Below, one piece after another: positions 1 through 8,181 of a stretch of DNA of 64,000 nucleotides. Under the pieces are notes generated by a model that was given only the letters and a program-made list of their open reading frames with translations, ran no database searches and was not told where the DNA came from. The stretch's first letter is position 1; each line of letters begins with the position of its first letter. The stretch lies in NCBI GenBank assembly GCA_016283575.1, contig JAEEND010000007.1, positions 372,001-436,000 on the forward strand. The letters are read 5' to 3'. The translations under genes and the position numbers were made by a program. Origin of the DNA: Lachnospiraceae bacterium (GTDB taxonomy: Bacteria; Bacillota; Clostridia; Lachnospirales; Lachnospiraceae).

Positions 1-1
1 T

Positions 2-1744
2 CCTGTTTCGGAACTCCTAAAGCGCTTTTCCGGTTATCTTTTTAAACATAAAAAGGTCATGATATTTGACCTCATCTGCGCTTCTTTTACAACGGTCTGC
101 GATCTGACCCTCCCCATGATCATGCGTTTTATCACCAATGAGGGAATTTCCGGTGAAGGTGTTCTTTCAATTCAATTGGTGCTGAAACTTGGGGCATTAT
201 ATTTTGTATTGAGGCTGGTGGATGTGCTTGCGGGTTTTTATATGGCATATAACGGTCATGTCATGGGAACTCACATTGAAACCGACATGCGTTCCGATGC
301 CTATAAGCATTTGCAGAAACTTTCTTTTACCTACTACAACAATACAAAGATCGGACAGATCATGGGCCGTATCACCAATGACTTATTTGATGTAACGGAA
401 TTTGCCCATCATTGTCCCGAAGAATTTTTAATAGCGATCATAAAGACTGTAATTTCCTTTGTGATCCTCGTGCGCATTGATTTAAAACTTACCCTCATTG
501 TTTTTGCGGTGATTCCCGTAATGCTTTTTGTATGCATAAATATCAACCTGAAATTCCGCGTGATACAGAGAGCGCAGCGCGTTCAGGTCGGTGAGCTTAA
601 TGCTAATATCGAAGAGTCGTTGCTTGGTCAGAAAGTCGTTAAGGCATTCACCAATGAAGATCTTGAAGAGGCTAAATTTGAAAAGAACAATCTCATTTTC
701 TTAAAAATAAAAAAAGATTATTATAAAGTCATGGCCTGGTTTCATACGGGCAACAAGATCTTTGAAGCATTGCTTTACCTGCTGGTGCTTGTGTTTGGCA
801 GCCTTTTCCTGGTGAGCGGACGGATCAACGCAGGTGACCTGGTGGCTTATTTACTATATATTTCCACACTTATTACCACCATAAAAAGGATCATTGAATT
901 CTCCGAGCAGTTCCAGCGAGGCATCACCGGCATCGACAGATTTTTGCAGATCATGGATGCCGACATTGAGATCTTTGATTCCGAAAATGCGCGGGAACTT
1001 AAGGATGTACACGGCGATATAGAGTTTAAGGATGTAACTTTTGAATATCCCGACGATCACAATGAAGTATTCAAGAATCTCAATCTGAAGATAAAAGCAG
1101 GGGAAAAGGTAGCAATAGTAGGTCCCTCCGGCGGCGGAAAGACCACCCTCTTAAATCTTATCCCGAGATTCTACGATATAATATCAGGAGAGATTATTCT
1201 TGACGGTGACAGTATAAAGAACTATACCTTGAAGAGCTTAAGAAAGAATATCGGTATGGTTCAGCAGGATGTATATCTTTTCAGCGGAACCGTCTATGAC
1301 AATATTTCCTATGGACGCCCCGATGCCACCGAAGAAGAGGTAAAAGAAGCAGCCCGTCGTGCGGGAGCATTGGAGTTTGTGGAAGAACTTAAGGACGGCT
1401 TTAACACATACATCGGCGAGCGAGGAGTCAAGCTTTCCGGTGGGCAGAAGCAGCGAATCAGCATTGCGAGAGTGTTCTTAAAGAACCCGCCCATAATCAT
1501 TCTTGATGAAGCTACCAGCGCTCTTGATAATGAAAGCGAATATAAGGTAGCGGAAGCTCTTCAGGAATTATCCAAGGGCCGCACCACCATTACGGTGGCC
1601 CACAGATTATCAACGATTCAAAATTCCGACAGGATCCTTGTACTGACAGAAGAAGGTATTACCGAAGAGGGAACTCACGAGGAATTGCTTGAAAAGAATG
1701 GCATGTATCGCAAATTCTACGATATGGCCAATAAATTATCTTAA
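2..1744 (+). CDS. ABC transporter, fused permease-ATPase (5' partial)
   Basis: Half-transporter of the ABC exporter type: an N-terminal membrane domain followed by an ATPase domain, expected in the cytoplasmic membrane and to work as a dimer. The ATPase part shows Walker A GPSGGGKTT (about 1121), the signature LSGGQKQR (about 1433) and Walker B IIILDEATSALD (about 1495). The first ATG in the window is at 59, but the frame is open to the window edge and reads LLKRFSGYLFKHKKV before it, which is how the first membrane helix of this family usually begins. The true start therefore lies upstream and the gene is cut. The next gene follows after 9 bases. The substrate cannot be told; lipid, drug or peptide are all possible. 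Confidence 0.9.
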   Translation, partial: PVSELLKRFSGYLFKHKKVMIFDLICASFTTVCDLTLPMIMRFITNEGISGEGVLSIQLVLKLGALYFVLRLVDVLAGFYMAYNGHVMGTHIETDMRSDAYKHLQKLSFTYYNNTKIGQIMGRITNDLFDVTEFAHHCPEEFLIAIIKTVISFVILVRIDLKLTLIVFAVIPVMLFVCININLKFRVIQRAQRVQVGELNANIEESLLGQKVVKAFTNEDLEEAKFEKNNLIFLKIKKDYYKVMAWFHTGNKIFEALLYLLVLVFGSLFLVSGRINAGDLVAYLLYISTLITTIKRIIEFSEQFQRGITGIDRFLQIMDADIEIFDSENARELKDVHGDIEFKDVTFEYPDDHNEVFKNLNLKIKAGEKVAIVGPSGGGKTTLLNLIPRFYDIISGEIILDGDSIKNYTLKSLRKNIGMVQQDVYLFSGTVYDNISYGRPDATEEEVKEAARRAGALEFVEELKDGFNTYIGERGVKLSGGQKQRISIARVFLKNPPIIILDEATSALDNESEYKVAEALQELSKGRTTITVAHRLSTIQNSDRILVLTEEGITEEGTHEELLEKNGMYRKFYDMANKLS

Positions 1745-1753
1745 CGGAGGTAA

Positions 1754-3409
1754 ATGCTTTTGATACTTCAGTTTGTAGGTGCCGACCATCAGGTTACGGG
1801 GAGCTGTCATTACCTTGAGGCCTGCGGCAAGAGATTTCTGGTTGACTACGGTATGGAGCAGGGTAATAACCCCTATGAAAGCAAGGGACTTCCCTGCAAT
1901 GAAGCAGACATCGATTTTGTTCTTTTGACTCATGCGCATGTGGATCACTCAGGCATGCTTCCATACCTGTATGCAAAAGGCTTCAGAGGCCCCATTTATG
2001 CAACGGATGCCACCAAGGACCTTTGCTCGATAATGCTTCGTGACTGCGCTCATATCCAGATGCAGGAAGCAGAATGGAAGAATCGTAAAAAGAAACGTTC
2101 CGCCAACAGCGAAGAAGCTGTTGACCCCATTTACAACATGGAAGACGCAATAGGCGCCATAAGAAGCCTTGTTGGAATAAAGTATGGAGAAACAGTGGAG
2201 GTATCCGAAGGCATCAAGATACGCTTTACGGATATAGGACACCTGCTTGGTTCTTCCAGCATCGAGATCTTCTTAAGTGAAGGCGGAGTTCACAAGACCA
2301 TTGTATTCTCCGGCGATATAGGAAATAAAAATCAGCCGCTTATAAAGGATCCAAGCTTTACCAAGGCGGCGGACTATGTGGTAATGGAATCCACATACGG
2401 CTCGAGATATCATGAGAAGGCTGAAATTAATCCGGTACAGGATCTTGCCAAGATCATTCAGGAAACCCTGGACGGCGGCGGAAATGTGGTAATCCCTTCT
2501 TTTGCAGTGGGCCGTACTCAGGAACTTTTATATTTCATAAAGCAGATAAAAGAAAAGAATCTTGTAAGATACCATGATTTCCCGGTATATATGGACTCGC
2601 CCCTGGCGGTGGATGCAACGGAAATATTCCAGAAGAATGTCTATGATTGCTTTGATGATGAAGCCTTAAAGATGGTGAAGAAAGGGCAGAACCCCTTAAC
2701 TTTCCCGGGACTCAATCTCGCGATCACCAGTGAAGAATCAAAGGCCATCAACTTTGATGATGAGCCCAAGGTCATTATTTCAGCTTCCGGTATGTGTGAA
2801 GCCGGTCGTATCAGACACCATTTAAAGCATAACCTTTGGAGACCCGAGTGTACCATTCTTTTTGTAGGTTACCAGGCAGAAGGCACCCTTGGTCGTGCCA
2901 TTGTTGAAGGTGCTACGGAAGTTAAACTTTTCGGTGAACCCATCAGCGTAAGAGCCTCTATCATGAAGCTTCCCGGTTTATCGGGACATGCCGACAAGGA
3001 TGGATTAAAAGAATGGCTGGATGCCTTTGAAAAGAAACCGAAGCAGGTATTTGTAGTGCACGGTGACGATATGTCCAGTGAAGCCTTCGCAGATTATGTG
3101 GCGAGAGACATGAAGATCCCCGCCTATGCTCCATTCAGCGGAACAGTTTACAATCTTGCCACCGGAGAATTCGAGTATCAGGCAACGGCAGAAAAGAAGA
3201 AAAAGAAGCTTTATGCCATTTCCGATGCCTTCGCAAGACTTCTTGCAGCAGGTCAGAGACTTATGGCAGTTATTCAGAAAAATCAGGGTCATGCCAACAA
3301 AGACCTTGCAAAGTTCACCAGTCAGATAAATTCCCTGGCGGACAAATGGGACCCGGATGCAGATCCTATTATCGAAAAAGAACGAAAAGGCAAAAGAAAG
3401 AAGAAATAA
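1754..3409 (+). CDS. beta-CASP metallo-beta-lactamase-fold hydrolase, RNA-processing type
   Basis: Metallo-beta-lactamase-fold protein with the zinc-binding motif HAHVDH (about residue 60), GADHQVTGSCHYLEA at the N-terminus and the later SGMCEAGRIRHHL and LPGLSGHADKDGL blocks typical of the beta-CASP family (CPSF/RNA-processing exonuclease-like). It probably cleaves RNA in the cytoplasm. The last dozen residues are nearly all Lys/Arg/Glu, fitting contact with nucleic acid. Start choice is open: the ATG at 1754 sits only 3 bases after GGAGG (1746-1750), while an in-frame TTG at 1760 has a better spacing of 9 and gives the more typical start M-I-L-Q-F-V-G-A-D-H. It lies 9 bases after the ABC gene and 11 before thyA, so probably one transcript. 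Confidence 0.85.
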   Translation: MLLILQFVGADHQVTGSCHYLEACGKRFLVDYGMEQGNNPYESKGLPCNEADIDFVLLTHAHVDHSGMLPYLYAKGFRGPIYATDATKDLCSIMLRDCAHIQMQEAEWKNRKKKRSANSEEAVDPIYNMEDAIGAIRSLVGIKYGETVEVSEGIKIRFTDIGHLLGSSSIEIFLSEGGVHKTIVFSGDIGNKNQPLIKDPSFTKAADYVVMESTYGSRYHEKAEINPVQDLAKIIQETLDGGGNVVIPSFAVGRTQELLYFIKQIKEKNLVRYHDFPVYMDSPLAVDATEIFQKNVYDCFDDEALKMVKKGQNPLTFPGLNLAITSEESKAINFDDEPKVIISASGMCEAGRIRHHLKHNLWRPECTILFVGYQAEGTLGRAIVEGATEVKLFGEPISVRASIMKLPGLSGHADKDGLKEWLDAFEKKPKQVFVVHGDDMSSEAFADYVARDMKIPAYAPFSGTVYNLATGEFEYQATAEKKKKKLYAISDAFARLLAAGQRLMAVIQKNQGHANKDLAKFTSQINSLADKWDPDADPIIEKERKGKRKKK

Positions 3410-3420
3410 AGGGGTACGAA

Positions 3421-4269
3421 ATGAGCGTAGCAGATAATATTTTCATCAATATGTGTAAGGATATCCTTGAGAACGGTACCAGCACCGAAGGCGAAAAAGT
3501 GCGCCCTCACTGGCCCGACGGAACACCTGCATATACCATAAAAAAATTCGGGGTTGTAAACAGGTACGATCTTCGTAAAGAATTTCCCATACTTACACTC
3601 AGAAAAACAGCCTTAAAGAGCGCCACCGATGAAATGCTGTGGATATGGCAGTTAAAGAGCAACAATGTCAATGACCTTCACTCGCATATCTGGGATGAAT
3701 GGGCAGATGCCGACGGCTCCATCGGTAAAGCTTACGGATATCAGATGAGTGTTAAGCATCAGTACAAAGAAGGTATGATGGACCAGGTGGACAGGGTTAT
3801 TTATGATTTAAAGAATAATCCCTTCTCAAGAAGGATCATGACCAATATTTACGTGCATCAGGATCTTCATGAGATGAATCTGTACCCTTGCGCATATTCC
3901 ATGACCTTTAATGTTACGGCCCGTCCGGGTGAAGATAAGCTTACATTAAATGCTATTTTAAACCAGCGTTCTCAGGACGTGCTGGCCGCAAATAACTGGA
4001 ATGTGGTGCAGTATGCAGTATTAGTTCACATGCTGGCTCAGGTATGTGATATGAATGTGGGTGAGCTTGTTCATGTTATTGCCGATGCCCACATCTATGA
4101 CAGACATGTGCCTCTTATAAAAGAACTTATTTCAAGGGAGCCACTTCCCGCGCCTAAGTTCTTCTTAAATCCCGATGTGCATGATTTCTATAAATTTACC
4201 AGAGATGATGTACGACTTGAAGGATATGAGACTCACCCTCAGATTACCAACATTGAAGTGGCTATCTGA
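3421..4269 (+). CDS. thyA: thymidylate synthase
   Basis: Makes dTMP from dUMP using methylene-tetrahydrofolate. 282 residues. The catalytic cysteine is Cys157 in LYPCAYSMTF, followed by the conserved QRSQDVLAANNWNVVQYAVLVHM region (split here as QRSQDV and WNVVQYAVLVHM) and the nucleotide-binding DAHIYDRH. The residue after the cysteine is Ala, where the common form has His (PCH). ATG at 3421 follows GGGG with good spacing. An in-frame ATG at 3346 lies inside the preceding gene and adds a basic stretch foreign to the family, so it was rejected. folA follows 18 bases later, giving the usual thyA-folA pair of the folate cycle. Confidence 0.95.
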   Translation: MSVADNIFINMCKDILENGTSTEGEKVRPHWPDGTPAYTIKKFGVVNRYDLRKEFPILTLRKTALKSATDEMLWIWQLKSNNVNDLHSHIWDEWADADGSIGKAYGYQMSVKHQYKEGMMDQVDRVIYDLKNNPFSRRIMTNIYVHQDLHEMNLYPCAYSMTFNVTARPGEDKLTLNAILNQRSQDVLAANNWNVVQYAVLVHMLAQVCDMNVGELVHVIADAHIYDRHVPLIKELISREPLPAPKFFLNPDVHDFYKFTRDDVRLEGYETHPQITNIEVAI

Positions 4270-4287
4270 TCGATTTGAAAGGTGCTT

Positions 4288-4776
4288 ATGAAAGCTATTT
4301 TGATTGCAGATGAAAAATGGGGCGTTTCCAATAAAGGAAAGTCCCTTATATCCATACCTGCGGAAAGAAAGACCATGCTTGATACCGTAAAGGGACATGT
4401 GGTGGTTTATGATTATAAATATGTGGACGAACTTCCCGGCCAGCAGGCTCTTACAGGCAGCGACAATATTGTATTTACCGATAATGCCGAGGTTAATGTT
4501 AAAAATGCCCTTGTATGTAAGACACTTGAAGAAGTGGAGAAGGCAATAGAGAGCTTTTCTGACAGAGAGGTTTACATAATACATGGGGCCAAACTCTATA
4601 ATCACTTCTTTGACAGAATAAATACTTTCCATGTTACCAAGGTGGAATACAGCTATCATACCGATGAAAGTATCAGAAATCTTGATGAGGAAGAAAATCT
4701 GACCATTACTCATGACAGCGATGAATTATATTTACATGATATGGTTTACTCGTTTTTACAGTACGAAAGGATGTGA
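4288..4776 (+). CDS. folA: dihydrofolate reductase (divergent)
   Basis: Reduces dihydrofolate to tetrahydrofolate, regenerating the cofactor spent by ThyA just upstream. 162 residues, the normal DHFR size. Starts MKAILIADEKWGVSNKGKSL, matching the family's N-terminal strand and Met20-loop region, and has the late YIIHGAKLYNHFF block (usual form V-x-G-G-x-x-L-Y). The middle GRKT/S motif is not evident, so it is a divergent member. ATG at 4288 is chosen because AAAGG (4278-4282) precedes it by 5 bases; the in-frame GTG at 4282 overlaps that ribosome binding site. Confidence 0.85.
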   Translation: MKAILIADEKWGVSNKGKSLISIPAERKTMLDTVKGHVVVYDYKYVDELPGQQALTGSDNIVFTDNAEVNVKNALVCKTLEEVEKAIESFSDREVYIIHGAKLYNHFFDRINTFHVTKVEYSYHTDESIRNLDEEENLTITHDSDELYLHDMVYSFLQYERM

Positions 4777-4780
4777 TCGG

Positions 4781-5908
4781 ATGCTGTGGCTGGATCGAAA
4801 AAACACGGAGGAAGATATTGACTTATCGTCTATTAACCCAACCTACTGGCGAATAAAGCATATTAAGACCTTTGTAGGTATATTCTTAACCGTAGTCCTT
4901 GCAAATATTATATTTTGGACCCTGGCTGTATTTTTGGCAGGTTGTGGCAGTAAGAATATTGTCATCACCAAGGGCTTTAACAAAGACGAAGTGATGCGTA
5001 TTAATACATCCTCCTGCTCCCTGGGAGAGATGATGCTTTACTTAACCACGGTCCAGAATCGGTATGAAGAAATATACGGACCGGAGATATGGGAAAAGGA
5101 TTCCATGGGCGAGACCATGGAAGAGAAGCTTAAAAGCATGGTCCTTGCCAAAGTAGCTCAGGTCAAGGCAATGAATCTGATGGCAGAAAGCTACGGATTA
5201 AAGCTTTCCGACGAAGAAACGTTAAAAATATCGAGGGCTGCGGATTCTTTTTATGATTCTCTCAATGATAAAGAGAAGGAACTTATAGGCATTTCCAGGG
5301 ATGACGTACAGAGAATTTATTCCGAATATGCCCTTGCCAATACGGTTTACGACTATGTGATAAGGGATATAAATCCTGAAATCAGCGATGATGAAGCCCG
5401 CACCATTTCCGTGCAGCACATTCTTATTAAGACATATAATCTTGATTCCGAGGGGAAGAAGATCCCATACTCGGAGCGCGCCATGAAGCTTGCAAAAGAA
5501 AAGGCAGATATGGTGAGAGAGCTGGCAGTTACGGAAGGGACATCATTTGAAGCTCTTCAGGCAACCTACAATGAAGACACGGAAAATACCTACACCTTTG
5601 GCCGGGGAGATATGGCAAAAGAATTTGAGGATGCAGCCTTCAGCCTCGATACGGGAGAGGTAAGCCCGGTGATCAAGACGGAATTCGGCTACCATATCAT
5701 TAAATGCACCAGCGAATTCGATATGGAGACCACCCAGCTTAATAAGGTAAAGATATTAAAAGAACGAAAAGAAGAGGTTTTTAATTCTACCTACAATGCC
5801 TTTGTGGAAGAACTTACCAAGAACTTAAACAAGCCTCTCTATGAAAAGATAACACTGATCCACGACCCGGAAGTTAAGACCAAATCCTTCTTTGATGTGG
5901 ATTTTTAG
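4781..5908 (+). CDS. membrane-anchored parvulin-type peptidyl-prolyl isomerase (PpiC/PrsA-like)
   Basis: Extracytoplasmic folding catalyst of the PrsA/SurA kind. The 375-residue protein has a roughly 30-residue charged cytoplasmic N-terminus, one hydrophobic segment (about 31-53) ending LAGC at Cys55, a possible lipobox, an alpha-helical N domain, and a parvulin domain at about 220-320 (ISVQHILIKTYN, then FGRGDMAKEFEDAAF and GYHIIKC). The N-terminal tail is long for a lipoprotein signal, so it may be a plain transmembrane anchor. ATG at 4781 lies 4 bases after the folA stop; its ribosome binding site is weak, suggesting coupling to folA. An ATG at 4712 in the same frame overlaps folA and was rejected. 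Confidence 0.85.
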   Translation: MLWLDRKNTEEDIDLSSINPTYWRIKHIKTFVGIFLTVVLANIIFWTLAVFLAGCGSKNIVITKGFNKDEVMRINTSSCSLGEMMLYLTTVQNRYEEIYGPEIWEKDSMGETMEEKLKSMVLAKVAQVKAMNLMAESYGLKLSDEETLKISRAADSFYDSLNDKEKELIGISRDDVQRIYSEYALANTVYDYVIRDINPEISDDEARTISVQHILIKTYNLDSEGKKIPYSERAMKLAKEKADMVRELAVTEGTSFEALQATYNEDTENTYTFGRGDMAKEFEDAAFSLDTGEVSPVIKTEFGYHIIKCTSEFDMETTQLNKVKILKERKEEVFNSTYNAFVEELTKNLNKPLYEKITLIHDPEVKTKSFFDVDF

Positions 5909-5961
5909 AAAACTTTAATAATTCGAAAACCCCAGTAAAATCAAGGCTTTCAGGATGATTG

Positions 5962-5988
5962 TTAGCACTCTTTCGAAAAGAGTGCTAA
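5962..5988. promoter_or_regulatory. CIRCE operator (HrcA binding site)
   Basis: Perfect match to the CIRCE inverted repeat: TTAGCACTC, 9 bases, GAGTGCTAA. This is the binding site of the heat-shock repressor HrcA. It lies 114 bases before htpG and no other gene starts in between, so it should control htpG. Confidence 0.95.
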
Positions 5989-5995
5989 TTTTGTA

Positions 5996-6024
5996 TTGAT
6001 TTTTTTATTTGCGGGTCCTAAACT
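5996..6024 (+). promoter_or_regulatory. candidate htpG promoter
   Basis: TTGATT (5996-6001), 17-base spacer, TAAACT (6019-6024). It starts 7 bases after the CIRCE element, so HrcA bound there would cover or touch the -35 region. Prediction from sequence only. Confidence 0.5.
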
Positions 6025-6102
6025 GTATTCGCATGGAAAATTTGAGGTTAGATCCTGATAATCTAATTTTCTTTTGGATAAAAACAGAAAGAAGGAATCA
6101 AA

Positions 6103-8055
6103 ATGTCTAAACAAGGTAGTTTATCAATTAACAGCGAGAATATTTTTCCCATAATCAAGAAGTGGTTATATTCCGACCATGATATTTTTTATAGAGAGCT
6201 TATTTCAAACGGCTGCGATGCGGTCACAAAGCTCAAAAAGCTTTCAATGATGGGAGAGTACGATCTTCCCGATGGCTATAAGGGTAAGATTACCGTAACC
6301 ACCAATGCCAATGATAAGACCATAACATTTGAAGATAACGGTCTTGGTATGACCGAGGATGAAGTTGATGAATATATTAACCAGATCGCTTTTTCGGGAG
6401 CAACGGACTTCATCGCGAAATATAAAGATAAGACCAACGACGACCAGATCATCGGCCATTTCGGTCTTGGCTTCTATTCAGCTTTCATGGTGGCAAAAGA
6501 AGTCCATATCGACACCCTTTCATATAAAAAGGGCGCAAAGCCCGTTCACTGGGAATGTGACGGCGGCACGGAATTCTCCATGGAAGACGGCGACAAAGAA
6601 ACCGTAGGAACCAAGATCACGCTCTTCTTAAATGATGATTGCCCCGAATTTGCCAACGAATATAAGAGCCGTGAAGTGATCGAAAAGTATTGCTCCTTCA
6701 TGCCTACGGAGATCTTTTTGGAAAAAGAACCTGCAGAGCCCGTAAAAAAAGGGGAAAAGAAAGAACCTAAGCCCATTAACGAAACCACACCTCTCTGGAC
6801 CAAGCATCCCAATGAATGCACGGAAGATGACTACAAGAAATTCTACAGAGATGTGTTCCATGATTATAAAGAGCCTTTATTCTGGATCCACCTTAATATG
6901 GATTATCCTTTCAACTTAAAGGGTATTCTCTATTTCCCCAAGATCAACATGGAGTACGAATCCATCGAAGGCACTATCAAGCTTTACAATAACCAGGTAT
7001 TTGTTGCCGACAATATCAAGGAAGTTATCCCTGAGTTCTTAATGCTTTTAAAGGGTGTGATCGATTGCCCCGATATCCCCTTAAATGTATCAAGATCCGC
7101 TCTTCAGAATGATGGCTTCGTTAACAAGATTTCCGATTACATCACCAAGAAGGTGGCTGATAAGTTATCCGGTATGTGTAAAACGGAAAAAGAAGAATAT
7201 GAAAAATACTGGGATGACATTGCTCCCTTCGTTAAGTACGGCTGCTTAAAGGATGAAAAATTCTTGACCAAGATGACGGATTACATTCTTTTCAAGAATC
7301 TTGACGGTAAGTACATGACCCTTCCCGAATGCCTTGAAGTTAAGCCCATCGATACCGATGCGGTGGATGAGAACGGAAATCCTGTTGAAGCTGAAGTTGT
7401 GGAAGATAATGATTCAGAGAATGAAGCTTCCGAAAAGAAGGAAAAGACCATTTACTACGTAACCGATGAAAACCAGCAGAGCCAGTATATCAACATGTTT
7501 AAGAAGGCTAAAATGGATGCGGTTATTCTTAAACATAATATCGACCAGCCCTTCATCACACAGCTCGAAGCTAAAAATGAAGGTATCAAATTCAAGCGAA
7601 TCGATGCTGATATCGAAGATGCCCTTAAGACAAAGACATCTAAAAAAGTACAGGAAGAACTGGATGAAAAAGCAGGCAGCTTAAAAGAATTATTTAAGAA
7701 GGCGCTTAAGGTAAAAGAAATCGATTTAAGCCTTGAGAAGCTTAAAGATAAGAAGACTGCTTCCATGATAACTCTCTCCGAAGAATCAAGACGTATGCAG
7801 GATATGATGAAGATGTATTCAATGCCCGGCATGGATCCCAATATGTTCGGCGGAGAAGGCGAGAAGCTTATCCTTAATATAAACCATCCTTTGGTCGAAT
7901 ATCTGCTGGAAAATAAAGAAAGCGAAGATGCATCACTCTTTGCCGAACAGCTTTATGATCTTGCCAAAATCCAGCAGGCTCCCTTAAAGCCCGAAGAGAT
8001 GACCAAGTTCATTCAGAGAAGCAATGATATCCTTTTAAGACTTTCCGAAAAGTAA
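6103..8055 (+). CDS. htpG: molecular chaperone HtpG (Hsp90)
   Basis: Cytosolic ATP-dependent Hsp90 chaperone, 650 residues, full length for bacteria. The N-terminal GHKL ATPase shows ELISNGCDAVTKLKKL (Asn36), DNGLGM (about 78) and GHFGLGFYSAFMVA (about 118). The middle domain has the conserved arginine segment LNVSRSALQND. An acidic insert lies around 420-450 before the C-terminal dimer region. ATG at 6103 follows AGAAGGAATC. It stands alone between its own CIRCE/promoter region and a terminator. The family's usual NASDA is NGCDA here. Confidence 0.97.
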   Translation: MSKQGSLSINSENIFPIIKKWLYSDHDIFYRELISNGCDAVTKLKKLSMMGEYDLPDGYKGKITVTTNANDKTITFEDNGLGMTEDEVDEYINQIAFSGATDFIAKYKDKTNDDQIIGHFGLGFYSAFMVAKEVHIDTLSYKKGAKPVHWECDGGTEFSMEDGDKETVGTKITLFLNDDCPEFANEYKSREVIEKYCSFMPTEIFLEKEPAEPVKKGEKKEPKPINETTPLWTKHPNECTEDDYKKFYRDVFHDYKEPLFWIHLNMDYPFNLKGILYFPKINMEYESIEGTIKLYNNQVFVADNIKEVIPEFLMLLKGVIDCPDIPLNVSRSALQNDGFVNKISDYITKKVADKLSGMCKTEKEEYEKYWDDIAPFVKYGCLKDEKFLTKMTDYILFKNLDGKYMTLPECLEVKPIDTDAVDENGNPVEAEVVEDNDSENEASEKKEKTIYYVTDENQQSQYINMFKKAKMDAVILKHNIDQPFITQLEAKNEGIKFKRIDADIEDALKTKTSKKVQEELDEKAGSLKELFKKALKVKEIDLSLEKLKDKKTASMITLSEESRRMQDMMKMYSMPGMDPNMFGGEGEKLILNINHPLVEYLLENKESEDASLFAEQLYDLAKIQQAPLKPEEMTKFIQRSNDILLRLSEK

Positions 8056-8068
8056 AAATTACCCATCA

Positions 8069-8104
8069 AAAAACCCGAAATTTTTTTCGGGTTTTTGTTT
8101 TTTT
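8069..8104 (+). terminator. rho-independent terminator of htpG
   Basis: Stem AAAAACCCGAAA (8069-8080) with TTTCGGGTTTTT (8085-8096), then a T-rich run. A-rich on the left arm, so it may also work on the other strand. Confidence 0.85.
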
Positions 8105-8117
8105 AGGCTACATTCAA

Positions 8118-8126
8118 TGCTATAAT
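8118..8126 (+). promoter_or_regulatory. extended -10 promoter for the DUF5717 cluster
   Basis: TGCTATAAT, an extended -10 box, directly after the htpG terminator and 56 bases before the first gene of the cluster. The -35 position falls in the terminator T-run (TTTTTT) and is weak. Predicted only. Confidence 0.55.
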
Positions 8127-8181
8127 GAAACAGAATAGGGTTATTATGCGAATCCCAACGAACAGGGCGGTTTTGTAACTT

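Noticed and set aside
4165-4713. 182-codon open frame on the minus strand opposite thyA/folA
   Set aside because: It is the mirror of well-recognised genes, has no SD and no family likeness.
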